NCBI GenBank assembly: GCA_012838225.1
Contig: DUPT01000013.1
Coordinates: 1 to 64,000 of the forward strand
From: Tissierellia bacterium
GTDB taxonomy: Bacteria > Bacillota > Clostridia > Peptostreptococcales > Acidaminobacteraceae
DNA: 64,000 nt
Direction of reading: 5' to 3'
In this document: in pieces, positions 42,641 to 51,277 of the stretch
Layout: each line of letters opens with the position of its first letter
Numbering within the stretch: the stretch's first letter is position 1
Translations under genes and position numbers: made by a program
Notes under the pieces: generated by a model
The model's database searches: none
Seen by the model: the letters and a program-made list of their open reading frames with translations, nothing else
Told to the model about the DNA's origin: nothing

Positions 42641-45600
42641 ATGAACTTAAAACGAATCGAACTGCGCGGCTTCAAATCGTTTGCCGATCGGACGGCGATC
42701 GACTTTTTAGACGGCGTCACCTGTATCGTCGGCCCCAACGGCTGCGGCAAAAGCAATATCATCGACTCGATCCGCTGGGTGCTGGGCGAACAGCGCACCG
42801 GAGCGCTCAGGGCTCGCCGGATGGAGGACGTGATCTTTAGCGGTACTCAGCACCGTGATCCCCTGAACTACGCCGAGGTCAACCTGATCTTCGATAATGC
42901 CGAGGGCTTTTTCGATCAGGGACTAAAGGAGATGAGTCTCAAACGCGTCCTGCATCGCAGCGGCGAGAGCAATTATTATATCAATGGACAAGTCGTCCGC
43001 CTAAAAGACGTCCGGGAGCTTTTGATGGACTCCGGCATCGGCGTCAGCGGCTATTCCCTCATTTCACAGGGCGATATCGAGGATATCCTACGCGATAACA
43101 AATTCAATCGACGAAAGATCTTTGAAGAGGCCTCGGGGATCTCGCTCTTCAACCATAAGAAAGAAGAAGCTCAGCGCCGACTCCTTAAAGTCAAGGATCA
43201 TTTGCTGCGCCTGCAAGATATCTTCGGTGAGATCGATGCCCGCTTGGAGCCGCTAAAGGAAGCAGCCGACAAGGCCAGGCAATACATCCGCCTGCGAGAC
43301 GAACTCAAACGCCTCGAGATCCACTTCGGACTGATCGATTATGATCGCTATAAAGCCGAGCTCTTGACGCTCGAGCGTGAGATCAAGCGGCTCCGATCGG
43401 ATCTGGAGGAAGTGTCTCGCCTGCGAAGCGAGCGGCTGGAGCTGAAGTCCGAGCTCGAGGAGCAGCTGGCACTCCTGGAAAGCGAGCGAGAGCTTCTAAG
43501 AGATACGATTCGACTGGAAGTCGAGGTCCGAGATGAGCTGGCGGTGCTGGTCCGAGTCAATGAAGAAAAGATCCGTCAGACCGATCGGAGGCTGAGTGAG
43601 CTTGATCAGACGAGGCTACGCCACGAAGAAACGATCCTGGCTCGTCAGCAGGAAGCCGACGGCCTGTCAGACCAGCTGAAGATCGCTCAAACCACCCATC
43701 AAGAAACGGCCGAGGCCTTGGCCTCGCTGGAGGCAGAAATCAGTGCCCTGCGCCGAGAGCTCCATCTCTCCGGCAAATCGAAAGAGGAGCTGAGCGAGCT
43801 GATCGGCGAGCTCCGCTTAGAGCAGGAGCGCATCAAGAGCAGCCTGTCGATGCTGGAGGAGCAGCAGGCCGAACGCCTCAGTTCACGCCAGAGCATGGCT
43901 CATGAAGCCAAGCTCCTAAAGATCGATCGGCGCAAGCAAGAGGATGACGGCTTGGCCTTTGAAGAAGAACTGGCCGAGGCCCAGACCGGTCTGGCCGGTC
44001 TCGATGGCGACATCCATCAGATCAGGCATCTCAGGCGTCAGATCGAGGAGCAGGTCGAAACGATCAACGAAGAACTGCGTGAGCTCGATGTCGAGCGGCG
44101 ACTGAGTGAGGATAGGATCCGACTGCTCGATACCCTGGCCGACTCGGCCCAGCAGGCGATCTCTCAGAGTCTGATGGAGCAAAACATCGACCTCAAGGGT
44201 CAACTGATCGAACACCTCAAGATCAAGAAGGGCTATGAGAAGGCCATCGAAGCCTCGCTCGGACGAGCCTTCTATGATCAGCTACTGAGGGATGTCGATC
44301 AGGTGGCTTCGGTCATGGACTATCTCAGAGGGAAGGATCTGCCCCAGATGGGCTTTCTGGTCCCCAGTCTGATCCGGGATAAACAGATCGAGGTGCCCGG
44401 TGATGCCGGCGTCCTCGGGATCGCCAGTGATTTTGTCACCGGAGCCGGCGAGGGCTTTGCCGCCATCCAAAAGCTACTGCAGAACACCATCGTCACCCGG
44501 GATATGGCGACGGCGCTGAACCTTGAGACCACGGCCACGATCGTGACGCTGGCGGGAGAATCGATCAAGCCCAGCGGCGCCGTCACCTCGGCTAAGAGTG
44601 AATCGCGCGCCCTAAATCTGCTCGAGGAGAGAGACCGACTGGCGGATGTGGTGGCGCGGATCGCCGACAAAACAGCCAAGCTCGAGCCTCTCCAGCAGGC
44701 GCTCGATGCCGATGAGGCCGATCAGGCCGATCGACTGAGAGCGCTCGAAGACGAGCGTCAGACGATCCTTGAACGGATCGAACGGATCCGACAACAAAAG
44801 ACCGAGTCCGAGCAGGCCGGTGCTATGCTTCTCTTTCAGGAGCGACAGCTCCAAGAGAGCATGAGCGTGGCCGATAGTCAACTGGCTGACTTTGCCAAGC
44901 GCCGAGAGGCTATCCTTGGCCGGTTGAAGGATATCACCGCCCAGGAGAAGCAGGCCCTAGCGGAGCAGCAGCCGGTGGCAGAATCGGGCCAAAAGGCCCG
45001 CTATGATGAGCTGCTCGATCAGCAGCTGAAGCTTCGCCTAAAGCAAGCCCGATCGGAGGAGGAGACAAGCCAGGTCCGCTCGCGAGCCGACGAGGCGAAA
45101 GCCCGTCTGGAGGGCGAGCAGGCCAGCCTGAGTAGACTCCAACAGCAGTACACCGCCCTGCAAAATGAGCGGCAGGATCAGCAGCAAGAAGCCGACCGGC
45201 TCCAAGAAGAGCTATCAGCCAAAAAAATGGCGCTGAGTGAGCTCGATGCTCGGGCGGCCGGCTATCAGGAGCAGATCGGACGGATCCGTCAATCGATCAG
45301 AGACTTGGATGAGCTGATTTTGACTCAAGACGATGCCAATCAGTCCAAGCGCGACGCCCTGACGCAAAAAGAGATCCAGTTCACCCGAAATGAAGAGCGC
45401 CAAAACGCCATCAGCGACGATCTGTGGGAGAAGTATGAGCTGTCGATCCTGCAGCTGAGAGATTTTGTCAAGGACGATGACATCACGCAAAGCCGAAGTG
45501 CCATGAAAAAGCTCCGGCTGTCGATGATCGCTCTCGAGCCGGTCCATCTGGGTGCCATCGAAGAATACGCCGAGCTGAGCGAGCGACACGGCTTTTTGGA

Positions 45601-46129
45601 TAAGCAGATGGGTGATCTTCGGGCGTCGGAGAAGGATATCCAGCATACCATCCGGACGCTTGAGGCCCGGATGAAGGAGGATTTTCGTCAGACCTTCGAT
45701 CGCATCCGAGACAATTATCAGCAAATATTCACCGAACTCTTCCAGGGCGGCCACGGCGACATCCAGCTCGATGAGCCCGACAATATCCTGGAGAGCGATA
45801 TCATCATCCTGGCCTCACCGCCGGGCAAGAAGCTGCAGCATATGAATCTATTGAGCGGGGGTGAGAAGGCCCTGACGGCGATCGCCCTGCTGTTTTCAGT
45901 CCTGAAGGCCAAGCCCGCCCCGTTCTATGTCCTCGACGAGATCGAGGCGGCCCTCGATGATATCAATATCCAGCGCTTCGGGCGCTTCCTGGAGGAGTTC
46001 TCCAAGGGCTCTCAGTTCATCCTGATCACCCACCGCAAGGGCACCATGGAATTTGCCAAGGCCCTCTACGGGGTATCGATGGAGGAGAAGGGCATATCAA
46101 AAACAGTTAGTTTGGAGTTAGTATCATGA
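42641..46129 (+). CDS. smc: Chromosome partition protein SMC
   Basis: 1162 residues from the ATG at 42641. The N-terminal ATPase part has GFKSFADRT and Walker A GPNGCGKSN. Two long coiled coils flank a hinge at about residues 500-660. The C-terminal head has the signature LLSGGEKALTAIALLFSVLK and the Walker B region PFYVLDEIEAALDD. It organises and segregates the chromosome with ScpA and ScpB, which are not in the window. It overlaps ftsY by 4 bases. The ribosome site is AAGGAAT. Confidence 0.97.
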   Translation: MNLKRIELRGFKSFADRTAIDFLDGVTCIVGPNGCGKSNIIDSIRWVLGEQRTGALRARRMEDVIFSGTQHRDPLNYAEVNLIFDNAEGFFDQGLKEMSLKRVLHRSGESNYYINGQVVRLKDVRELLMDSGIGVSGYSLISQGDIEDILRDNKFNRRKIFEEASGISLFNHKKEEAQRRLLKVKDHLLRLQDIFGEIDARLEPLKEAADKARQYIRLRDELKRLEIHFGLIDYDRYKAELLTLEREIKRLRSDLEEVSRLRSERLELKSELEEQLALLESERELLRDTIRLEVEVRDELAVLVRVNEEKIRQTDRRLSELDQTRLRHEETILARQQEADGLSDQLKIAQTTHQETAEALASLEAEISALRRELHLSGKSKEELSELIGELRLEQERIKSSLSMLEEQQAERLSSRQSMAHEAKLLKIDRRKQEDDGLAFEEELAEAQTGLAGLDGDIHQIRHLRRQIEEQVETINEELRELDVERRLSEDRIRLLDTLADSAQQAISQSLMEQNIDLKGQLIEHLKIKKGYEKAIEASLGRAFYDQLLRDVDQVASVMDYLRGKDLPQMGFLVPSLIRDKQIEVPGDAGVLGIASDFVTGAGEGFAAIQKLLQNTIVTRDMATALNLETTATIVTLAGESIKPSGAVTSAKSESRALNLLEERDRLADVVARIADKTAKLEPLQQALDADEADQADRLRALEDERQTILERIERIRQQKTESEQAGAMLLFQERQLQESMSVADSQLADFAKRREAILGRLKDITAQEKQALAEQQPVAESGQKARYDELLDQQLKLRLKQARSEEETSQVRSRADEAKARLEGEQASLSRLQQQYTALQNERQDQQQEADRLQEELSAKKMALSELDARAAGYQEQIGRIRQSIRDLDELILTQDDANQSKRDALTQKEIQFTRNEERQNAISDDLWEKYELSILQLRDFVKDDDITQSRSAMKKLRLSMIALEPVHLGAIEEYAELSERHGFLDKQMGDLRASEKDIQHTIRTLEARMKEDFRQTFDRIRDNYQQIFTELFQGGHGDIQLDEPDNILESDIIILASPPGKKLQHMNLLSGGEKALTAIALLFSVLKAKPAPFYVLDEIEAALDDINIQRFGRFLEEFSKGSQFILITHRKGTMEFAKALYGVSMEEKGISKTVSLELVS

Positions 46130-47040
46130 GTTTATTTGATCGGTTTCGTAAGAGTTTAACCAAGACCCGGGAGAATGTCCTCGGTCAGTTCGATCGGCTG
46201 TTTGGCAACTATGATGTCATCAATGAGGATTTTCTCGAGGAGCTTGAGGAGATCCTGATCCTGTCGGATGTCGGCTTTGAGACGACCGAAGAGGTGATGG
46301 CCAAGCTAAAAGAGAGCATCAATCTCAACCGGATCGACAAGCCCGAGTACGTTCGACCGCTGCTTGAGCATATCCTGATCACGCTGATCGATACGCCCCA
46401 AGAGGAGCATTTCGATCCGGATAATCCGCCCAAGGTCATCCTGATCATCGGGGTAAATGGCGCCGGTAAGACGACCAGTATCGGAAAGCTGGCCCATCTG
46501 TTAAAACAAAACGGCAAGAAGGTCATCCTGGCGGCCGGCGATACCTTCCGGGCTGCGGCCATCGAACAGCTCCAGGTCTGGGCGGATCGGGCCGGCGTCG
46601 ATATCATCAAGCAGGAGGCCGGGAGTGATCCGGCCAGTGTCATCTATGACGGCATCCAAGCCGCCCGGGCCCGAAAGGCCGATGTCCTGATCTGTGATAG
46701 TGCCGGTCGGCTGCACAATAAGAAAAACCTGATGGAGGAGCTCGGAAAGATCGTCCGCATCATTAAACGAGAGTATGACGAGGCCGATATCCGCACCCTG
46801 CTGGTGCTGGATTCCACCACCGGTCAAAACGCTGTCAATCAGGCGGTCCTGTTCAAAGAATATGCCGATATGGATGGACTCATCCTGACAAAGCTCGATG
46901 GTTCTTCCAAGGGAGGCTTTGTCTTCAATATCAAAAAGGAACTCGATATCCCGGTGCTGTTTATCACCCTGGGAGAAAAGCTCGAAGACATCGCGCCCTT
47001 TGACGGGGAGAGCTTTGTCCGGGGGATCTTTGAAAAATAG
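46126..47040 (+). CDS. ftsY: Signal recognition particle receptor FtsY
   Basis: 304 residues. The NG domain GTPase motifs are GVNGAGKTTSIGKLAHL (G1), the DTFRAAAIEQLQVWA block, DSAGRLHNKKNLMEEL (G3, with Ser in place of the usual Thr) and TKLDGSSKGG (G4/G5). The acidic A-domain is very short, as in many Bacillota. It receives SRP with nascent membrane proteins at the membrane. Overlap with smc and the terminator right after its stop mark the operon end. Confidence 0.96.
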   Translation: MSLFDRFRKSLTKTRENVLGQFDRLFGNYDVINEDFLEELEEILILSDVGFETTEEVMAKLKESINLNRIDKPEYVRPLLEHILITLIDTPQEEHFDPDNPPKVILIIGVNGAGKTTSIGKLAHLLKQNGKKVILAAGDTFRAAAIEQLQVWADRAGVDIIKQEAGSDPASVIYDGIQAARARKADVLICDSAGRLHNKKNLMEELGKIVRIIKREYDEADIRTLLVLDSTTGQNAVNQAVLFKEYADMDGLILTKLDGSSKGGFVFNIKKELDIPVLFITLGEKLEDIAPFDGESFVRGIFEK

Positions 47041-47057
47041 ACGCTACGGCGTCTTTT
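47040..47057 (+). terminator. Short terminator after ftsY
   Basis: GACGC and GCGTC arms with a TACG loop and four T residues; it begins in the stop codon. Confidence 0.6.
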
Positions 47058-47161
47058 CTCATAGGAGATGACTGGGCGATCGTTTTCCTCGACCATGACC
47101 ACCCGGTCGAAACCGCCATCAACTACCAGCGTCGACTCCAAACGAACGAAGGGAGAAAAGC

Positions 47162-47893
47162 ATGATCCGACAACTCAAACGCTTGATCGATCAGGCCGAG
47201 ACGGTCGTCTTTTTTGGCGGCGCCGGTGTCTCGACCGAGAGCGGTGTGCCGGATTTTCGAAGTTCTCAAGGGCTGTATCGGCAGTATCAGGGAGCTGAGA
47301 AGTTTCTGTCGCCTCGCTTTCTTAAAAAGGATCCGGTCACCTTCTATACTTTCTATCGGAAGCACTTTCTATCAGACAAAGAACTGACACCGAATCAGGC
47401 CCATATCGGTCTGGCTGAGCTCGAGGCGAGGGGGAAGCTGGCGGCCATCATCACTCAAAATGTCGATCGGCTGCACCAAAAGGCCGGCTCCAAGACCGTC
47501 TATGAGCTGCACGGCCGAGCCGATACCTTCACTTGTCGGAGCTGTGGGAAGGTCTATACCAAGGATCAGATCCGGCAGATGGATCATGTGCCGTATTGCA
47601 GCTGTGGTGAGATCCTTCGCTCCGATGTCGTTTTGTTTGATGAGGGACTCGAGCCTAAGACGCATGAGCAGGCGATCAGGGCGATCGAACAAGCGGATCT
47701 GCTGATCATCGGCGGAAGCTCGCTTCGGGTCTATCCGGCGGCCGGGCTGCTTCGCTATCAAAAGCCTGGCGGCAAGAAGGTCCTGATCAATCTCGAACCG
47801 GGCAATACCCCGGTCGAGCTTGAGATCAATCGGCCGATCGGCGAGGTCTTTGGTGAACTGATGCAATTGTATGAAATGGAGGAGAGGGAGTGA
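47162..47893 (+). CDS. cobB: NAD-dependent protein deacylase (sirtuin)
   Basis: 243 residues with all canonical sirtuin motifs: GGAGVSTESGVPDFRS, TQNVD with Asp102, catalytic His117 in ELHG, zinc cysteines 125, 128, 146 and 148, and GGSSLRVYPAAGL. It removes acetyl or other acyl groups from lysines using NAD. GGGAGAAAAG precedes the ATG. This is the second sirtuin of the window and, unlike the one near ackA, keeps the TQNVD aspartate. It overlaps the TIM-barrel gene at its end, so the two are translationally linked. Confidence 0.95.
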   Translation: MIRQLKRLIDQAETVVFFGGAGVSTESGVPDFRSSQGLYRQYQGAEKFLSPRFLKKDPVTFYTFYRKHFLSDKELTPNQAHIGLAELEARGKLAAIITQNVDRLHQKAGSKTVYELHGRADTFTCRSCGKVYTKDQIRQMDHVPYCSCGEILRSDVVLFDEGLEPKTHEQAIRAIEQADLLIIGGSSLRVYPAAGLLRYQKPGGKKVLINLEPGNTPVELEINRPIGEVFGELMQLYEMEERE

Positions 47894-48813
47894 TGAAACG
47901 ACTGATCAGCTGCGTCACATCCGAGCTACAGGCACTGAGCGGAAAAGCTTTGATCGAGGCCATCGCCCGTTCAGAGGGGCGAGTGATGGTGAGTGAAACG
48001 ATCGGCCAAATGACGCCGCTTCTTACCCATATCACCAATGCCGAGCTGGCGGCTGCCTTTGGGGCGGATCTGATCATCCTCAATCTGTTCGATCTGGATC
48101 AGCCGATGGTACAGGGTCTGCCCGAGGCTCGGCCGGGGCAAACGGTGATCGAGCAGGTGAGGCACTTGAGCGGGCGGCTCATTGGGATCAATCTGGAGCC
48201 GACTCAGCCGGCCCAACCGGGCGACCCCAATCCGTTTAGGATGACGCCGGGGCGGATCGCCTCGGCGGAGAATGCCAAAAAGGCGCTTGCTCAAGGAGCT
48301 GACTTTCTAGTGATCACCGGTAATCCCGAGACCGGCGTCGATAATCCGGCCATCCTCCAAGCACTCCAAGACATCCGCCAAGCCGTCGGTGAGGAGCTTG
48401 TCCTGATCGCCGGCAAGATGCATGGCTCGGGCGTGCCGGCTGAGACTGCCCAGGATATCATCACGAAGCAGGCGGTACTCGACTTTGTCGCGGCCGGAGC
48501 GGATGTCATCCTGCTTCCGGCTCCGGGGACGATCCCCGGCATCACGCTAGAGAATATTCGAGACCTCGTTACAGCGGCTCATGGGGCCGGCGCTCTTACC
48601 ATGACGGCCATCGGGACCTCGCAAGAAGGAGCCGATGAGGCGACGATCCGTCAGATCGCTCTGTGGTGTAAAATGACCGGCACCGACCTGCACCATATCG
48701 GCGATGCCGGCTATCTGGGGCTGGCACTGCCGGAGAATATCCTAGCCTATAGCATCGCCATTCGAGGGATCAGACACACCTATAGCCGGATGGCGGCCTC
48801 GATCAGACGCTAG
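47893..48813 (+). CDS. TIM-barrel protein of unknown function (DUF7916-like)
   Basis: 306 residues from the ATG at 47893 behind GGAGAGGGA. The pattern of a phosphoenolpyruvate-mutase/IGPS-like barrel is visible: FGADLIILNLFD, GINLEPTQP, NAKKALAQGADFLVITGNPETGVDNPAIL, LIAGKMHGSG, AAGADVILLPAPGTIPGITLENI and HHIGDAGYLGLALPENI. I recall this family as a Bacillota group without a proven function, sometimes misnamed as a hydrolase and often near sugar PTS genes. Here it overlaps the cobB stop codon instead. Substrate unknown; LLPAPGT and HHIGDAG suggest a phosphate-binding end of the barrel. Confidence 0.7.
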   Translation: MKRLISCVTSELQALSGKALIEAIARSEGRVMVSETIGQMTPLLTHITNAELAAAFGADLIILNLFDLDQPMVQGLPEARPGQTVIEQVRHLSGRLIGINLEPTQPAQPGDPNPFRMTPGRIASAENAKKALAQGADFLVITGNPETGVDNPAILQALQDIRQAVGEELVLIAGKMHGSGVPAETAQDIITKQAVLDFVAAGADVILLPAPGTIPGITLENIRDLVTAAHGAGALTMTAIGTSQEGADEATIRQIALWCKMTGTDLHHIGDAGYLGLALPENILAYSIAIRGIRHTYSRMAASIRR

Positions 48814-48836
48814 CCGAAAATACGAGGAGGCTTGCG

Positions 48837-49273
48837 ATGGATATACCGGCCATCATCGAATATATCAAATCGTTACCGGTAGAGGCGATCACGCCGGAAA
48901 AGGTGGCCGAGGAATTCCACTATCACTCGGCTTATTTATCAAAAAAGTTCTCCCAAGAAATCGGGATAGCCTTTCGCAAGTATGTCTAACACCGGCCGTC
49001 GGTGTCGCTACGAGCGTACCTTCTGGCATTACACTGACCAATATCCCTAATGGAACGTACTTTCTGCTAGCCTGTGAGCTCGACCCTCATATCACATTTT
49101 TTAGGGCCTTTTTGCTGGAGGATCACTTCCGCGGGCGAGGGGAGAAAGGGTATCGGTTCGGGGAAAATGATCATTATCAGGTGGAGATCGGGATGAGGCC
49201 GCCTCAGCCGAAGGATCCGGCCATCACCTTCAATCTGCTTAAGCTGCTGATGGATTTGATGGAAAAGAAGTAA
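48837..49273 (+). pseudogene. Degenerate AraC-type regulator (HTH and effector-domain fragments)
   Basis: A GAGGAGG site and ATG open a 50-residue frame ending at 48989. It reads as one AraC-type helix-turn-helix (TPEKVAEEFHYHSAYLSKKFSQ then GIAFRKYV). The second HTH of the family is missing. Just past the stop the -1 frame continues to the TAA at 49271 and reads IPNGTYFLLACELD, later HYQVEIGMRP, like the end of a GyrI-type effector domain. So the gene has lost an internal segment and its frame. A short transposable event is not visible. It could still yield a 50-residue DNA-binding peptide. Confidence 0.65.
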
Positions 49274-49339
49274 GTCAGCATAGGTAAATATGGTACCTAT
49301 TGGATATCATTATACTATCAATCACCGGAGGTGCTATGG

Positions 49340-49894
49340 ATGAACCTGGAAGAACAAATCCACCAACTGGAAGAAGAGATCGAGAAGGCAGCTGATCAAC
49401 TAAGCGAACTGAGAGCTCAAGCTGAGCCGACGCCCATAAAGGACTATGATTTCATCGCTCTTGATGGGGAAGTCGTGAGCCTGAGTGAGCTCTTTGGTGA
49501 GAGTGATCGATTGATCATCGTCTACAATATGGGCCGTCAATGCCCCTACTGTACCGTTTGAGCTGATGGCTTCAGTGATAGCTATCACCGGATCTCGCAG
49601 AAATTTCCCTTTATCGTCACCTCGAAGGAGACGATTGAGCGGCAGCAGGCAAATATTGCCGAGAGAGGCTGGCAATTCCCGATGGTTTCGTCTAAGGATA
49701 ATCAGTTCTTGGAGGAGATGGGTTTCTTAAAAGACGGGAGGATGTATCCCGGACTGGCCCTCCTTTGCAAGAATGAAGCCGGCGAGATGGCTTCTCACGG
49801 TCGTCGGGGTTTTGGTCCCGGTGACAATTTCGGCCTGCTGTGGCATGTCTTCGATCTGGCCGGGGTGTGGGAGGCGGACGAATACAGTCAATAA
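49340..49894 (+). pseudogene. Redoxin-family (thioredoxin-like) gene with an in-frame TGA
   Basis: GGAGG then ATG at 49340 start a thioredoxin-like protein of the AhpC/TSA group. The first 73 residues end at the redox pair in MGRQCPYCTV, and then a TGA (49559-49561) interrupts the frame. The same frame stays open to 49894 and gives the rest of the fold (ADGFSDSYHRISQ and onward to FGPGDNFGLLWHVFDL), 184 residues in total. Relatives read CPYCTLWADGF, so TGA stands where Trp (TGG) is expected: a single G to A change. Recent nonsense mutation is likeliest. Elsewhere in the window TGA is plainly a stop. Read-through or a sequence error are alternatives. Confidence 0.75.
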
Positions 49895-49898
49895 TAGT

Positions 49899-49924
49899 GC
49901 CAGGGAGGTTTCCCTGGCTTTTTT
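49899..49924 (+). terminator. Terminator after the broken redoxin gene
   Basis: Perfect 8-bp arms GCCAGGGA and TCCCTGGC with a GGTT loop, followed by six T residues. Confidence 0.9.
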
Positions 49925-51163
49925 CTATAGTTCATGACCCTGCGGCGGATCGTCCTCTTCTGAGATTTTTCCGATCATGGGCTTGACGTCTTGTCCGGCA
50001 AAGGTGGCTCGCTTGATGGCGCTGTCTCCAAACTTTTCTCGCAGCTTGTCGATCGTGGCATCGAGGCTTCGGTCCTGCTCGATGGTATCCATCGTAAAGA
50101 TATCCAGGGCGTATTGGTCATTATCGACCAGCTCACTCACCTGGACACCGACCAATCGGACCGGATAGCCGGTCCAAAAGTGTTGAAACAGTTCGATGGC
50201 CGTCTGGTAGAGGGCGGTCGTATGGTCGATCGGTGAGAGGAGCTTTCGCTGATGTGTTCGGGTCTTAAACTCTGTATCCTTGGCTTGGACCGTCACGACA
50301 TGGGCCATCTTATCGATCAGGCGGAGCCGGGTGGCGACGGTTTCTGACAGGGCCAGGAGATACATTTTGATGGTGTCGAAATCACTGATGTCTTGAGGTA
50401 GGGTGGTGGAGTTACCGATGCCCTTGGCATCTCTTGGGGTGCGGGCCTCGATCGGACTCGATTCGATCCCGTGGGCATAGCGGTGGATCATGCGGCCGTA
50501 GCTTTTAAGGTGGGCCTCTAGGACCTCAGGGTCGGCCTTGGCCAGATCACCGATCGTGCGGATGCCCATACTGTGAAAGTTTTTCTCCGAGGCCGGTCCG
50601 ACCATATAGAGCTCTCGGATCGGCAGCGGCCAGAGCTTGGTCGCGATCTCGGTCGGAAACAGTGTGTGGACGCGGTTGGGCTTTTGAAAATCACTCGCCA
50701 GCTTGGCCAGGAGCTTATTGACCGAGATCCCGATATTGACAGTAAAGCCCAGGCGATCCCAGATGGCCCGCTGCATATCATAGGCCGTTTGGATGGGATC
50801 CTTGACATGCGTCATATCCAGAAACGATTCATCGATCGAAAAGGGCTGGATGTCGGGTGTATATTCATCAAAGAGCGTCAGCAGTTGGCGGGAGCATTCG
50901 GCGTAGAGGGCGTGATTGGGCTGGGCGACATACAGGCTTGAGCACTTGTCAAAGGCTTCCTTAAGGGATTCGCCGGTCCGAACACCAAAGGCCTTGGCCG
51001 GTGTGCTTCGGGCCAATACGACACCCTTTCTCGTTTTGGGATCTCCGCCGATGATAGACGGGATCGTGCGCAGGTCGAGCTCATCGCCCTGTTGCAGGCG
51101 ATGGGCCGCTTCCCAGCTCAGATAGGCGCTATTGACATCGACGTGAAAAATGATCCGGTTCAT
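49925..51163 (-). CDS. dinB: Y-family DNA polymerase (DinB/Pol IV)
   Basis: 412 residues. The catalytic blocks are FHVDVNSAYLSWEAA (first metal Asp) and FSIDESFLDMTHV (Asp-Glu pair), followed by the thumb helix-hairpin-helix around MGIRTIGDLAKAD and the little-finger domain with VGVQVSEL. It copies damaged DNA past lesions. A LexA box lies between the -35 and -10 of its promoter, so it is SOS-controlled. The predicted start site coincides with the A of the ATG and no ribosome site is present, so the mRNA is probably leaderless. A start further inside is unlikely since FHVDVNS is the true N-terminus. Confidence 0.94.
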   Translation of the reverse strand: MNRIIFHVDVNSAYLSWEAAHRLQQGDELDLRTIPSIIGGDPKTRKGVVLARSTPAKAFGVRTGESLKEAFDKCSSLYVAQPNHALYAECSRQLLTLFDEYTPDIQPFSIDESFLDMTHVKDPIQTAYDMQRAIWDRLGFTVNIGISVNKLLAKLASDFQKPNRVHTLFPTEIATKLWPLPIRELYMVGPASEKNFHSMGIRTIGDLAKADPEVLEAHLKSYGRMIHRYAHGIESSPIEARTPRDAKGIGNSTTLPQDISDFDTIKMYLLALSETVATRLRLIDKMAHVVTVQAKDTEFKTRTHQRKLLSPIDHTTALYQTAIELFQHFWTGYPVRLVGVQVSELVDNDQYALDIFTMDTIEQDRSLDATIDKLREKFGDSAIKRATFAGQDVKPMIGKISEEDDPPQGHEL

Positions 51164-51169
51164 AGCATT

Positions 51170-51198
51170 ATTCTAACAAACAGATGTTCTGAAATCAA
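51170..51198 (-). promoter_or_regulatory. dinB promoter, leaderless
   Basis: On the minus strand TTGATT (51198-51193) and TAGAAT (51175-51170) are 17 bases apart. The start site falls at about 51163, the first base of the dinB ATG. Confidence 0.75.
51178..51189. promoter_or_regulatory. LexA (SOS) box in the dinB promoter spacer
   Basis: GAAC-ATCT-GTTT on the minus strand matches the Bacillota LexA core GAAC-N4-GTTC in seven of eight arm bases. It fills the spacer between -35 and -10, a position where repression would be direct. Confidence 0.75.
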
Positions 51199-51222
51199 TC
51201 ATAGCCGGTGGTTGGGGTATAC

Positions 51223-51251
51223 ATGACATAATCAGTCAGACCGACTATAAT
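51223..51251 (+). promoter_or_regulatory. Promoter of the class IV aminotransferase gene
   Basis: ATGACA and TATAAT with a 17-base spacer, 27 bases before the ATG. Confidence 0.65.
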
Positions 51252-51277
51252 AGAAATATCAAGACACAGGAGAGAGC

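Noticed and set aside
47061-47165. Coding-like frame between ftsY and cobB, containing FLDHDHPVETAINYQRR
   Set aside because: There is no start codon in frame. It is at most a fragment of a lost gene, with no family match I can name.
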